From contig NZ_AXVK01000001.1 in the NCBI RefSeq assembly GCF_000482485.1, forward strand, positions 62,001 through 126,000: DNA of 64,000 nucleotides. Direction: 5' to 3'. A model generated the notes under the pieces. The model saw only the letters and a program-made list of their open reading frames with translations. It did no database searches and was not told the origin of the DNA. This DNA comes from Paucisalibacillus globulus DSM 18846. GTDB taxonomy: Bacteria; Bacillota; Bacilli; Bacillales; Amphibacillaceae. A program made the translations under genes and the position numbers. How positions within the stretch are numbered: position 1 is the stretch's first letter; each line of letters begins with the position of its first letter. This document shows, in pieces, positions 51,484-60,311 of this stretch.

Positions 51484-52690
51484 TTCACATGACCTATTTA
51501 TGAAACGTTTTAACACGCATTTAAAGGATATGAGTAGGTACTTAAAGTATATATTCAATGGCCATATTGCGTTTGCTATGTTGTTTTTTATTGCGGCACT
51601 TGCTTATTACTATCAGCAGTGGTTATCCACACTACCAGAAAATTTTCCAACGGCATGGATCATGGGAATTGTTTTAGGGATAGTTGTTAGCTATAGTCCT
51701 GTTCGTACCTTATTAAAAGAGCCGGATTTAGTATTCCTTATTCCAGCGGAGCATAAAATGGGTGCCTATTTTCGGAATGCGCTTATTTATAGTTTTGTCA
51801 TTCAACTCTATATGGTTGCAATTGTTGTAGCGGCGTTTGGTCCACTATACTTTGCTTCTTATCCAGAACGCTCTGGTGATACATATTTGCTGACGATTGC
51901 TGTAGTTCTTATTTTTAAACTGTGGAATCTAATAGCGAATTGGTGGATGTTAAGAATTCGGGAAAAAAGTATTCGTACCATTGATCAAATTGCGAGGTTA
52001 CTTTTAAATATAGCCGTAATTTATTTCCTTATTAGTGGAGAAGTGCTAGTAGCTGGAATTACGACGATTTTATTTGTCATTGTTTTTTTATATGACCTAA
52101 GCCTATCACGTAAACAAACAGGACTTGCATGGGAATTACTTCTTGAAAAGGACCAAAATCGTGCGCAGTCATTTTATCGTTTTGCTAATTTATTTACGGA
52201 TGTACCACATCTGAAAAATCGAATAAAATCCCGTCACTGGTTAGTATCTATTATAAACAAACGAATTCCATTTGATAGAAAAAATACGTACGATTACTTA
52301 TACAGAATTACGTTTATACGTGGTGGGGATTACTTATCCATGTATCTTAGATTAATTGTATTAGGTGGATTATTTATATACTTCATTCCAAATATATGGA
52401 TAAAAGTAATCTTTGCTATCCTTTTTGTGTATATGAGTAGTTTTCAAATGATGACGTTGTATCAACATCATAGGACGATTATGTGGTTAGATTTGTACCC
52501 AGTGGAAGTAGAAAGTAGAAGGAAAGCATTAATAAAATGGTTGGTGCAGTTGGCGATTATACAAACTATTATATATGCAATTGTATTTTTGGTTACTGGG
52601 GCATACTTGGGATTTGTCGTTACATTAGTAGGTGGAATTCTATTTACTTATCTTTTTACAAATGGGTATGTAAAGCAGAAGTTGGCATAG
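51476..52690 (+). CDS. ecsB: ABC transporter permease EcsB
   Basis: The 404-residue membrane protein has about eight to ten segments in two clusters separated by a long, charged cytoplasmic stretch (about 200-280). It is the partner of EcsA, and its start lies inside the end of ecsA. The ecsC gene that follows in B. subtilis is absent; instead a terminator and the convergent yhaA come next. Confidence 0.91.
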   Translation: MFNSHDLFMKRFNTHLKDMSRYLKYIFNGHIAFAMLFFIAALAYYYQQWLSTLPENFPTAWIMGIVLGIVVSYSPVRTLLKEPDLVFLIPAEHKMGAYFRNALIYSFVIQLYMVAIVVAAFGPLYFASYPERSGDTYLLTIAVVLIFKLWNLIANWWMLRIREKSIRTIDQIARLLLNIAVIYFLISGEVLVAGITTILFVIVFLYDLSLSRKQTGLAWELLLEKDQNRAQSFYRFANLFTDVPHLKNRIKSRHWLVSIINKRIPFDRKNTYDYLYRITFIRGGDYLSMYLRLIVLGGLFIYFIPNIWIKVIFAILFVYMSSFQMMTLYQHHRTIMWLDLYPVEVESRRKALIKWLVQLAIIQTIIYAIVFLVTGAYLGFVVTLVGGILFTYLFTNGYVKQKLA

Positions 52691-52692
52691 AG

Positions 52693-52727
52693 AAAGGGGT
52701 CATTGGAAGCATTCCAGTGACCCCTTT
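52693..52727. terminator. Bidirectional terminator between ecsB and yhaA
   Basis: AAAGGGGTCA/TGACCCCTTT continued by TGGAA/TTCCA gives a 15-bp stem with a 3-nt loop. Short T-runs are present on both sides. Confidence 0.87.
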
Positions 52728-52733
52728 AATTAT

Positions 52734-53900
52734 TTAATCTTGATAAGCAAAGTACGCTCCGATTAATGTCTTTGCTGCTATAAGCATTGCTCTTTCGTCA
52801 AAGTCAAAATTGGGATGATGATGTGGATAGTGATTTCCTTCTTTTTCTGCGCCTGTAAAGAAAAATGCTCCTGGTTTTTCTTGCATATAATAAGCAAAGT
52901 CTTCACCACCCATTACCGGGATAATATCTTCTACTTTTTCCACCTCAGGTACTTTGCTACTGACTTCCATGACAAGTTCTGCTTCAGCAGGGTGATTTAC
53001 AAGAGGAGGGTAACCTTTATCATAATTAAAGGTATACGTACATTCATTAGCCAGACAAACACCTTTAATAATCTTTTCCATTTCCTGGATTACCTTTTCT
53101 TGTATTTCAGTATTCAGGTGACGTACAGTACCAACTAACTTAGCGGTATCAGCAATTATATTAAACGCATTACCTGCTTCAAACATACCGACTGTGATTA
53201 CTGCAGTTTCGAGTGGGTCGAGTCTTCTACTAACTATTTGTTGGAGTTGGGTTACGATTTGAGAACCTATAACAATGGAATCCTTTGTCTCATGCGGGTA
53301 AGCGCCGTGTCCACCTTGACCTTGGATAATAATCTCGAATCTGTCAGCACCTGCCATCATGACATTCTTTGACGTTTGAATAGTACCAACAGGAGTAGTT
53401 GCCCATAGATGATTTCCGAATACAGCATCAACATCCTTTAATGCACCAGCCTCAATCATTGGTTTTGCGCCACCAGGAGCATACTCTTCTGCATGCTGGT
53501 GGATAAATACAATGCTTCCAGGTAGTTGATCTTGATAGGATTTCATTACTTTAGCTAGTGTTAGAAGTGTTGCTGTATGCCCATCATGTCCACAGGCGTG
53601 CATGACTCCATCTATTTTAGATTTATATGGGACATCTTTAGCATCCTGGATAGGAAGGGCATCAAAGTCTGCACGTAAAGCAATGGTTTTACCAGGTTTA
53701 GCTCCTTTTAATGTAGCAACAACACCATTTCCTCCAACACCTTTTTTATATGGAATATCTAATCCCTCATAAAAATTAGCTATGTATTGAGCGGTTTTAT
53801 ATTCTTTAAAAGATAATTCTGGATGTTGATGTAAATAACGACGAATTTCTACTGTTTCCGGATATAAATCCTCAATGGACTTATGGATTTTATGCAACAT
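52734..53900 (-). CDS. yhaA: M20-family amidohydrolase YhaA
   Basis: This 388-residue M20D enzyme has metal-binding residues in ACGHDGH (near 105), the HAEE motif with catalytic Glu near 137, NHLW near 163 and the late HHHPNFDFDE. It matches the aminoacylase/IAA-amino-acid hydrolase group and YhaA of B. subtilis by position. It probably removes acyl groups from N-acyl amino acids or related compounds; the exact substrate is unknown. Confidence 0.87.
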   Translation of the reverse strand: MLHKIHKSIEDLYPETVEIRRYLHQHPELSFKEYKTAQYIANFYEGLDIPYKKGVGGNGVVATLKGAKPGKTIALRADFDALPIQDAKDVPYKSKIDGVMHACGHDGHTATLLTLAKVMKSYQDQLPGSIVFIHQHAEEYAPGGAKPMIEAGALKDVDAVFGNHLWATTPVGTIQTSKNVMMAGADRFEIIIQGQGGHGAYPHETKDSIVIGSQIVTQLQQIVSRRLDPLETAVITVGMFEAGNAFNIIADTAKLVGTVRHLNTEIQEKVIQEMEKIIKGVCLANECTYTFNYDKGYPPLVNHPAEAELVMEVSSKVPEVEKVEDIIPVMGGEDFAYYMQEKPGAFFFTGAEKEGNHYPHHHPNFDFDERAMLIAAKTLIGAYFAYQD

Positions 53901-54022
53901 ACGTATTCCCCCATCCTGAATTTTTTACTATTATATCATCCTTTCTGAAAAATTAATTTAAAATTACTATTATTTAAGCTATGATTAAGACAATATGAAA
54001 ATGAATTTCGGAGGGACAAGAC

Positions 54023-54661
54023 TTGAAAAGGAGTCATATCGTTTTTACGTCATTTTTAATTATTATGTTAGGTGTAATCAGTATCTGGATTTTTAAAATT
54101 ACTCGTGGGGATATTCCTTACGTGGATAAGTGGACAAGGGCCCTCGTCGATACCTTTCCCGATACATATATTTATACGTTCTTTCGTACGGTGACTAACT
54201 TAGGTTCGGAATCTTTTATGTATCCATTTACTGCAGTAATAACCATTATACTCATCATCCTATTTCGTGATTGGTTACCTGGATTAACATTTGGTTTAGG
54301 AATTTTTATAACCCATCAAGTGAATAAATTAATAAAGATTTTAGTAAGTAGAGAACGACCTTCTATTCTTGTGGAAGCTAATGCAGTAGGCGAAAGTTTT
54401 CCTTCGGGACATGCAATGGTTCCGATTGTATGTTATGGGTTGTTAGCTTATTTTCTAGCCAAAAAAATAAAATCTACGACCGTAGTGTTATTCATCCAAA
54501 TCATCTTTGCCTTACTTGTTTTTTTGATTGGAATAAGTAGATATGTTATTAATGTTCATTATATAACCGATATTGTTGCAGGATTCGTCTTTGGATTTTT
54601 ATGTTTACTCCTACTAATTTATTTCTATGAATGGATTAATAAGTTGCGGAATCGGTCTTAA
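54023..54661 (+). CDS. PAP2-family membrane phosphatase
   Basis: The 212-residue protein has six membrane segments and the three phosphatase motifs KILVSRERP, SFPSGHAM and SRYVINVHYITD (about residues 107, 131 and 174). Such enzymes dephosphorylate phosphatidylglycerol phosphate or undecaprenyl pyrophosphate; BcrC- and PgpB-type roles cannot be told apart here. The start is TTG, 7 bp after GGAGGG. Its position upstream of an envelope-stress operon (liaFSR) fits a wall-lipid role, by inference. Confidence 0.85.
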   Translation: MKRSHIVFTSFLIIMLGVISIWIFKITRGDIPYVDKWTRALVDTFPDTYIYTFFRTVTNLGSESFMYPFTAVITIILIILFRDWLPGLTFGLGIFITHQVNKLIKILVSRERPSILVEANAVGESFPSGHAMVPIVCYGLLAYFLAKKIKSTTVVLFIQIIFALLVFLIGISRYVINVHYITDIVAGFVFGFLCLLLLIYFYEWINKLRNRS

Positions 54662-54753
54662 GTCGGAGATAAAAGCATTCCCTAGTTGGTTTTCCCTTCT
54701 TTCAATAATGACTAAGATAGAAGTAACAAGAGAAGAAGAAGGGAGCATTTCAC

Positions 54754-55992
54754 ATGGATGCTATTGCCGAGCAGGATAAAATAAAGGTTCCAATTTTTCA
54801 TAACCGTAGTTTTGTTCTTTTATTAATAAGTGCTTTATTTTCATCACCTGGTTACTTTGTTTATTTAATTGGTGCCGAGTGGCTAATGCTTACAATAACG
54901 GATAATCGATTTTACTTTGGAATGTTGTTTTTTGTGGCAGCAATCCCAAGATTAATTTTATTAGTTGTCGGAGGGATAATTGCAGATCGGGTAAATAAAC
55001 GGACGATTCTATTTTGGTCAGATTTTACTCGAGCAATATTAATTGGTATTTTAATTGTGTTAATCTCTACGGATACAGTTGCTATATGGCATTTGCTAGT
55101 TTTATCAGGATTGTTTGGTATTTCTGATGCATTTAGCTATCCAGCCATGCAATCTTTAATTCCAACTTTACTTGAAGAGGATCAATTACAAAGAGGGAAT
55201 TCTTTTATTCAAATGACTGCCCAAATTAGTCCTATTCTTGGGCCAGCGCTTGGTGGAACGCTGATAGCTCTTTTAGGTTTTACTGGGGTGTTCTCAGTGG
55301 CATGTGTTCTTCTGCTTTTAGCTTCTATTGCAGTATTATTTATTCGTGTGAAGGAAAGCGAGGAAAGTAACGAAGAAAATCATACACCATTAGCAGATTT
55401 AAAAGAAGGTTTTCTGTATGCTCGTAAAAATGAACTTATTATCTCAGTCGTAATTATGGCTTTGTTCTTAAACTTATTCTTTTCGGGGCCAATTGCAATA
55501 GGTATGCCGGTTATCGTAAAGGATATCTTTGAAGGTAGTGCTGTAAGTCTTGCAACAATTCAAACATCTATGGGCGTTGGAGCTTTACTAGGAGCAATAT
55601 TACTTGCTAGCTGGAAATTAAAAAAACCTGGAAAAGTGGTAATTAGTGGCCTAATTGGTCTAGGAATTGCATTTAGTACGATGGGAATGTCTACTAATAT
55701 TTGGATGATGGCAGGATTAGTAGCCCTTATGGCAGTGTTGACACAAATTATCAATATCCCATTAATTACTATGCTACAGCAAACAACTGATAAACGTATG
55801 CTTGGTAGAATGATGAGCATGTTTATGACAGTATCAACTGGGCTAACACCAATTTCCTATGTTGTAACTTCTTCACTTATTGCTGTTGGTGTTAGTATTC
55901 AATGGACTATTGTTGTAAGCGGAGCTATAGTAACCCTTATTGCAATCTACAACTTAAGAAATAAAAAAATACTGGAATTCAAATTATCATAA
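54754..55992 (+). CDS. MFS efflux transporter
   Basis: The 412-residue protein has twelve membrane segments of the MFS DHA3 (MefA/enterobactin exporter-like) group. Features include GGIIADRVNKRTI between segments 2 and 3 and RGNSFIQMTAQISPILGPALGG near segment 5. The substrate is unknown. AAGAAGGGAGC is the ribosome site. It ends 13 bp before liaF and so probably belongs to the lia operon, a link not present in B. subtilis. Confidence 0.85.
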   Translation: MDAIAEQDKIKVPIFHNRSFVLLLISALFSSPGYFVYLIGAEWLMLTITDNRFYFGMLFFVAAIPRLILLVVGGIIADRVNKRTILFWSDFTRAILIGILIVLISTDTVAIWHLLVLSGLFGISDAFSYPAMQSLIPTLLEEDQLQRGNSFIQMTAQISPILGPALGGTLIALLGFTGVFSVACVLLLLASIAVLFIRVKESEESNEENHTPLADLKEGFLYARKNELIISVVIMALFLNLFFSGPIAIGMPVIVKDIFEGSAVSLATIQTSMGVGALLGAILLASWKLKKPGKVVISGLIGLGIAFSTMGMSTNIWMMAGLVALMAVLTQIINIPLITMLQQTTDKRMLGRMMSMFMTVSTGLTPISYVVTSSLIAVGVSIQWTIVVSGAIVTLIAIYNLRNKKILEFKLS

Positions 55993-56005
55993 GGGAGAGA
56001 GACCA

Positions 56006-56758
56006 ATGAAACGTGGATTTTTCCGATTCTTAGTCGCAGCTGTATTAATCATATTTGGTGTCGTATTAGTATTAGAGAATATTGGCTTACTTGAATTTAA
56101 TAGTAAAAATGCTTGGAGTTATATTTATCCATCAATCTTTATCCTATTTGGCATAAAATGGATGATAGATCGTATGAGACATCGAGGAGGGAGTTGGATC
56201 TGGGGATCCTTCTTCTTTATCTTCGGATCCTTGCTTTTATTAGATCGGTTTGATGTGATTGTGTTTGCATTTAATGATGTGTTCAAATTATGGCCATTAC
56301 TAATTGTTTATGTAGGATTTTTATTTATTGGAAAATCTTCGAGACCAAATGTAATTATTCATAAAGATGGTACAACATTCGAAAAAGAAGATAATTCTTC
56401 ATTCTTTACTGTAGGAAGTCATGAGTTTAATAAGCCGAATTGGAAGGTGGAGCCGACAACAATCAAGACACTGGCAGGAGATTTTTACTATGACTTTACA
56501 AAAGCATATATTCCAGAAAAAGAAATTCCCTTCACCATCAGTTCTTTGGCGGGAGATGTCCATATACTTATTCCTGAAAATCTTGAATTCCAAGTCAATG
56601 CTTCTGTTAAGGCAGGGGATATCGATATAGTAGGGCAGTCTGTTGATGGTATTAATCGTTCCCTACAGTATGTGACACCTAATTATGATAACGCAACTAA
56701 AAAGATAAACTTTAATTTGAAATTAAAAGCAGGTTCCATCCGGGTTGACTATGTTTAA
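56006..56758 (+). CDS. liaF: LiaF-family inhibitor of the LiaSR system
   Basis: The 250-residue membrane protein has about four N-terminal hydrophobic segments (to about 110) and a C-terminal beta-rich domain with repeated TLAGD/SLAGDVHI/VKAGDID motifs. LiaF holds the LiaS kinase inactive until the envelope is disturbed. It is followed by liaS and liaR in the conserved order. GGGAGAGAG precedes the ATG. Confidence 0.91.
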   Translation: MKRGFFRFLVAAVLIIFGVVLVLENIGLLEFNSKNAWSYIYPSIFILFGIKWMIDRMRHRGGSWIWGSFFFIFGSLLLLDRFDVIVFAFNDVFKLWPLLIVYVGFLFIGKSSRPNVIIHKDGTTFEKEDNSSFFTVGSHEFNKPNWKVEPTTIKTLAGDFYYDFTKAYIPEKEIPFTISSLAGDVHILIPENLEFQVNASVKAGDIDIVGQSVDGINRSLQYVTPNYDNATKKINFNLKLKAGSIRVDYV

Positions 56759-56773
56759 TAAGGGGAGAGTACG

Positions 56774-57811
56774 ATGAAAAAGCGGTTTTCCAGTATTCGG
56801 TATAGTTATATTATCTCGCACTTTAACGGACTTTTTCTAACATTAATTACTATTTTAGCTATTTTATTATCAATCTATGTCTTAGTAAGTCCCAAATGGC
56901 TAACCTCAAATAGTATCTTTTTATTTATTGGTCTATACGGGGTAATTGCATTCTTCATTTCTGTTTATGTAGGATTTCGATCAAGTGGAGATTTGAAACA
57001 GCGGATGGATTATTTATCTGTATTAATTACTCAATTTGCTAATGGTAACTATCAATCTAAAATATATTTTAATGAGGGGGACGAGCTTTCGCGAATTGGT
57101 AATGAATTGAATGAACTTGGCGAAAAACTACAGAGCCAAGTGAAATCCCTTCAACGGCTTGCAGATGAGAAAGCGGAATTAGCAAAGTCAGCACATAAAT
57201 CAGCGGTAATTGAAGAGAGACAGCGGATTGCAAGGGATTTACATGATGCTGTCAGTCAGCAGCTTTTTGCACTTTCGATGATGTCTGAAGCGGCTGTTAG
57301 GCAGATAGATAATAATCCTAAATTAGCGAAAGAACAAATGGTAGAAGTAGCAAGTGCATCACATCAGGCACAATCTGAAATGCGAGCTCTTCTACTTCAT
57401 CTGAGACCTGTTCATTTATCTGGTGATCCATTGCCAAAAGGGATTACGAAGCTAGTAGAAGAGTTAAAGCAAAAGTCACAAATTAATTTCCAGTTAGAAA
57501 TTGAGGAATCGTTAAAATTATCCGAAGCAACGGAAGAGCATGTATTTCGAATTATACAAGAGTCCTTATCGAATATTTTGCGTCACGCTAATGCTACAGA
57601 AGTAAAAATAGAGTTTGTTAAACGGGGAAGGGAGCTTTTTATTCATATCGCTGATAATGGCAAGGGATTTGACCTTTCTAATGATAATGAGAAAAAGACT
57701 TCATACGGCTTGAAAACGATGAAGGAACGTAGTGAGGAGTTAGGAGGTACCTTTACCATTAGGTCTAATATGGAAGAAGGCACTTATATTGATATTCGAA
57801 TACCATGTTAA
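56774..57811 (+). CDS. liaS: Envelope-stress sensor kinase LiaS
   Basis: This 345-residue intramembrane-sensing kinase has two membrane segments (about 20-38 and 48-68) with a very short outer loop, a HAMP-like linker, HisKA_3 with phospho-acceptor His157 in RIARDLHDAVSQQL, and the ATPase N and G boxes (ESLSNILRHANA, DNGKGFD). It reports cell-wall antibiotic stress to LiaR. The gap to liaF is 15 bp and to liaR 30 bp. Confidence 0.93.
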   Translation: MKKRFSSIRYSYIISHFNGLFLTLITILAILLSIYVLVSPKWLTSNSIFLFIGLYGVIAFFISVYVGFRSSGDLKQRMDYLSVLITQFANGNYQSKIYFNEGDELSRIGNELNELGEKLQSQVKSLQRLADEKAELAKSAHKSAVIEERQRIARDLHDAVSQQLFALSMMSEAAVRQIDNNPKLAKEQMVEVASASHQAQSEMRALLLHLRPVHLSGDPLPKGITKLVEELKQKSQINFQLEIEESLKLSEATEEHVFRIIQESLSNILRHANATEVKIEFVKRGRELFIHIADNGKGFDLSNDNEKKTSYGLKTMKERSEELGGTFTIRSNMEEGTYIDIRIPC

Positions 57812-57841
57812 TAGAGATTTGTTTTAAGGGGAGGAATAGTA

Positions 57842-58474
57842 ATGATTCGTGTAATTGTGGTTGATGATCATGAAATTGTAAGAAAAGGCATCATTGCATA
57901 CCTACAGACTGATCCGGAAATTGATGTCATCGGTCAGGCGAGTAGTGGAAATGATGGGGCAAAACTTATACTTAACGAGAAACCGGATGTTGTATTAATG
58001 GATCTAATGATGGATAACGGTACTGGTATTGAAGCAACGAAACTAGTAATGCAGGATTATCCAACATGCAAGATTATTATTCTTACAAGCTATTATGATG
58101 ACCAGCAAGTATTTCCAGCACTAGAGGCTGGTGCGTTTAGCTATCTTTTGAAAACTTCTTCAGCCGATGAAATAGTAACGGCTATCAAAAAAGCAGTAAA
58201 AGATGAAAATGTCATTGAACCTAAAGTTGCTAGTAAAATGATGACTAGTTTCCGTGGAGAGAAAAGAAAACTTCACGACGAATTGACGGAACGGGAAATG
58301 GAAGTTTTATTATGTATTGGTAATGGGATGACAAACCAGGAAATCAGTGAGAAGTTATATATAGGTATTAAAACGGTTAAGACGCATGTAAGTAATATTC
58401 TAGCTAAATTAGATGTGCATGACCGGACGCAGGCAGCGGTATATGTTCATAAGAATAGTTTGTTGAACTCTTGA
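57842..58474 (+). CDS. liaR: Response regulator LiaR
   Basis: The 210-residue NarL-type regulator has a receiver domain with DDH at residues 8-10 and phospho-acceptor Asp54 (VLMDLMM), a conserved Thr and Lys further on, and a LuxR-type HTH (LTEREMEVLLCIGNGMTNQE). It is phosphorylated by LiaS. The usual target operon liaIH is not in the window. A terminator overlaps its stop codon. Confidence 0.93.
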   Translation: MIRVIVVDDHEIVRKGIIAYLQTDPEIDVIGQASSGNDGAKLILNEKPDVVLMDLMMDNGTGIEATKLVMQDYPTCKIIILTSYYDDQQVFPALEAGAFSYLLKTSSADEIVTAIKKAVKDENVIEPKVASKMMTSFRGEKRKLHDELTEREMEVLLCIGNGMTNQEISEKLYIGIKTVKTHVSNILAKLDVHDRTQAAVYVHKNSLLNS

Positions 58475-58500
58475 GGGTGAAGCCCTCTTTTTTGTTTTTT
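58473..58500 (+). terminator. Terminator after liaR
   Basis: The short stem GAGGGT/GCCCTC with a GAA loop is followed by TTTTTTGTTTTTT. Confidence 0.85.
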
Positions 58501-58554
58501 AATTCAATTCCTAGTATAATACTAGGGAAATTACAAATTGAGGAGAATACCTGA

Positions 58555-58983
58555 ATGGATAATTCAAAAAAGATGGAGAATTTTCTGCTTGGTATATGGG
58601 GTGTAGCTGTTATTGCTACAGCAGGAAGTTTGTTTTTCTCGGAAGTATTGAAGTATGAACCGTGTGAATTATGTTGGTACCAACGGATTCTCATGTACCC
58701 ATTAGTCATTATTTATGGTACAGCTTTATTTAATAAGAATTTAGCCACTGCTTTACCTGGATTATTACTAAGTGGTATAGGCATGTGTGTGTCTACATAT
58801 CATTATTTTATACAAAAGTTACCTGCATTAAATGAAGTAGGCGGTGCTTGCGGATTAGTACCATGTAATTTTCAATATGTGAATTACTTTGGTTTTATAA
58901 CAATTCCATTTATGGCCGGAACAGCATTTATACTAATTTTTGTAACACATCTAATACTTTTAAAACAAGCTAGGGGGAAATAA
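58555..58983 (+). CDS. bdbC: Disulfide bond formation protein BdbC (DsbB-like)
   Basis: This 142-residue quinone-linked thiol oxidoreductase has four membrane segments, the CELC pair (Cys37, Cys40) and the second pair in CGLVPC (Cys99, Cys104). These two pairs pass electrons from the extracellular thioredoxin-like partner to the quinone pool. The partner gene starts 2 bp after its stop. The ribosome site is TTGAGGAGA. Confidence 0.93.
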   Translation: MDNSKKMENFLLGIWGVAVIATAGSLFFSEVLKYEPCELCWYQRILMYPLVIIYGTALFNKNLATALPGLLLSGIGMCVSTYHYFIQKLPALNEVGGACGLVPCNFQYVNYFGFITIPFMAGTAFILIFVTHLILLKQARGK

Positions 58984-58985
58984 TT

Positions 58986-59459
58986 ATGCAAAAGAAAATG
59001 ATAGCAATCATCGCTGCCGTTGTAGTTTTATTCGGTGCATTATTCTTCGTTATTAGTTTTAAGAATGACAAAGCCATGGAAAACAACCCATATGGAACAG
59101 ATAAGCTAAAACAATCAACTATTGACCAGTTAAATAACCCTAACTATGGCAACCAAATTTTACCGGATGAGTTAGTTGAGAAAGTTAATAGTGAGAAAGG
59201 GCTTACGGTTTATTATTACAGTCCAGAATGTTCATTTTGTTTAGCGACTACACCATATTTAGTACCTTTAGCAGAGGATATGGATGTAGATATGAAAAAA
59301 TTAAACTTGTTAGAATTTGCACCTGAAGTTCAACAATTTGCAATCCAGTCAACACCAACCCTTGTTCATTATGAAGATGGTAAGGAAGTTGCTCGTTTAG
59401 AGGGGCAGCAAGACGAAGATGTGTATGCTGCGTTCTTTGAGGAGTATGTGCTGAAATAA
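58986..59459 (+). CDS. bdbA: Membrane-anchored thioredoxin-like protein (BdbA-type)
   Basis: The 157-residue protein has an N-terminal membrane anchor (about 5-24) and a thioredoxin fold outside the cell with the active site CSFC (Cys82, Cys85) and the cis-Pro in STPTLVHY. It is coupled to bdbC by a 2-bp gap, so it is the likely substrate oxidant renewed by BdbC. By size it is nearer BdbA than BdbD, but the exact name is uncertain. AGGGGGAAA is the ribosome site. Confidence 0.82.
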   Translation: MQKKMIAIIAAVVVLFGALFFVISFKNDKAMENNPYGTDKLKQSTIDQLNNPNYGNQILPDELVEKVNSEKGLTVYYYSPECSFCLATTPYLVPLAEDMDVDMKKLNLLEFAPEVQQFAIQSTPTLVHYEDGKEVARLEGQQDEDVYAAFFEEYVLK

Positions 59460-59495
59460 AGGGTTAGTTCAATTACGTAAGTATTGCTCTTAAAA

Positions 59496-59557
59496 GGACA
59501 GACCCCTGATAATGTAATTTATTTCATGCTAAAATTACATTGTCAGGGGTCTGTTCC
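59496..59557. repeat. Long hairpin repeat (about 25-bp stem) between bdbA and hmoB
   Basis: GGACAGACCCCTGATAATGT and ATTT pair with the inverse on the right, broken only by short mismatches, around a loop of about 11 nt. Clear T-runs are missing, so it is a REP-like hairpin that may also end transcription of both convergent genes. CAGACCCC resembles the hairpin at 40570. Confidence 0.8.
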
Positions 59558-59574
59558 AAATTTTAGAGGTAACC

Positions 59575-60063
59575 TTACTCCTTCTCAATCATATTATAGG
59601 TATTCACAAATGGTCTTTCTGCAAAATATGCTGGTGGTTTTGTTCCAGAGTGAGCTTTCTTAAATCCCTCCGAGTTTGTCCATTGTTCATAGCTACTTGA
59701 AGAATCCCATTGGGTTAAAACTACATATGTATTTCCTTTAACTGGTTTTAATAGACGAAATGCTTGGAATCCTCTTTGATTATCCACATCACCTTTTCTT
59801 TTCTTAAAGTTATACTCAAATACTGGTTTACCCTCGTCTGTTACAGGGATATTGTTCATTACCACATAACCTTTTTCTTGAATGTCTCCAGATTGAATAA
59901 GGACTTCATAGCTTCTTCCTGCTTGGAACACTTTTTGTTTGGTACCTTCATAATAGGCAACCTCATTGGAAGGGCCGGTCATAAAGTGGAATTTGATAGC
60001 TGGATATTTATTAGATAACTTCATAAGAAAATCAATGGTTCCATTTGTCATATATGCTTTCAT
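59575..60063 (-). CDS. hmoB: Heme-degrading monooxygenase HmoB
   Basis: The 162-residue protein has an N-terminal extension (about 1-65) and a C-terminal antibiotic-biosynthesis-monooxygenase fold. The motif YVVLTQWDSSSSYEQW, then FKKAH, matches IsdG-like HmoB (YhgC) of B. subtilis, which opens heme and releases iron. In B. subtilis it also lies near hemEHY. AGAAAGGAG precedes the ATG and a Fur/PerR-like box lies just upstream, so iron or peroxide control is likely. Confidence 0.87.
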   Translation of the reverse strand: MKAYMTNGTIDFLMKLSNKYPAIKFHFMTGPSNEVAYYEGTKQKVFQAGRSYEVLIQSGDIQEKGYVVMNNIPVTDEGKPVFEYNFKKRKGDVDNQRGFQAFRLLKPVKGNTYVVLTQWDSSSSYEQWTNSEGFKKAHSGTKPPAYFAERPFVNTYNMIEKE

Positions 60064-60090
60064 AAGGATACTCCTTTCTTAAATCTCTAG

Positions 60091-60105
60091 TGATAATTAT
60101 TATTA
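60091..60105 (-). promoter_or_regulatory. Fur/PerR-like box upstream of hmoB
   Basis: TGATAATTATTATTA differs from the 7-1-7 Fur motif at one fixed position and from the PerR motif at two. It lies 27 bp before the hmoB start codon, where binding would repress. Confidence 0.6.
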
Positions 60106-60311
60106 ATAAATAATAGTTATTACTTTAAATTTAGGATGAATAATCGTATAATAGAGTTCGTAGGATGGTTTAGATGATTATAGTACCTATTGTATCGTAA
60201 AGTAATTGGAAATATAACTATTCTACTAATTGTGTTTGATTGTATCCCTAGCGAGCAACTTAATTCGACAAAATATTTCCTGGGTAATACCAGGCTGTTT
60301 TTAGTAGATGG

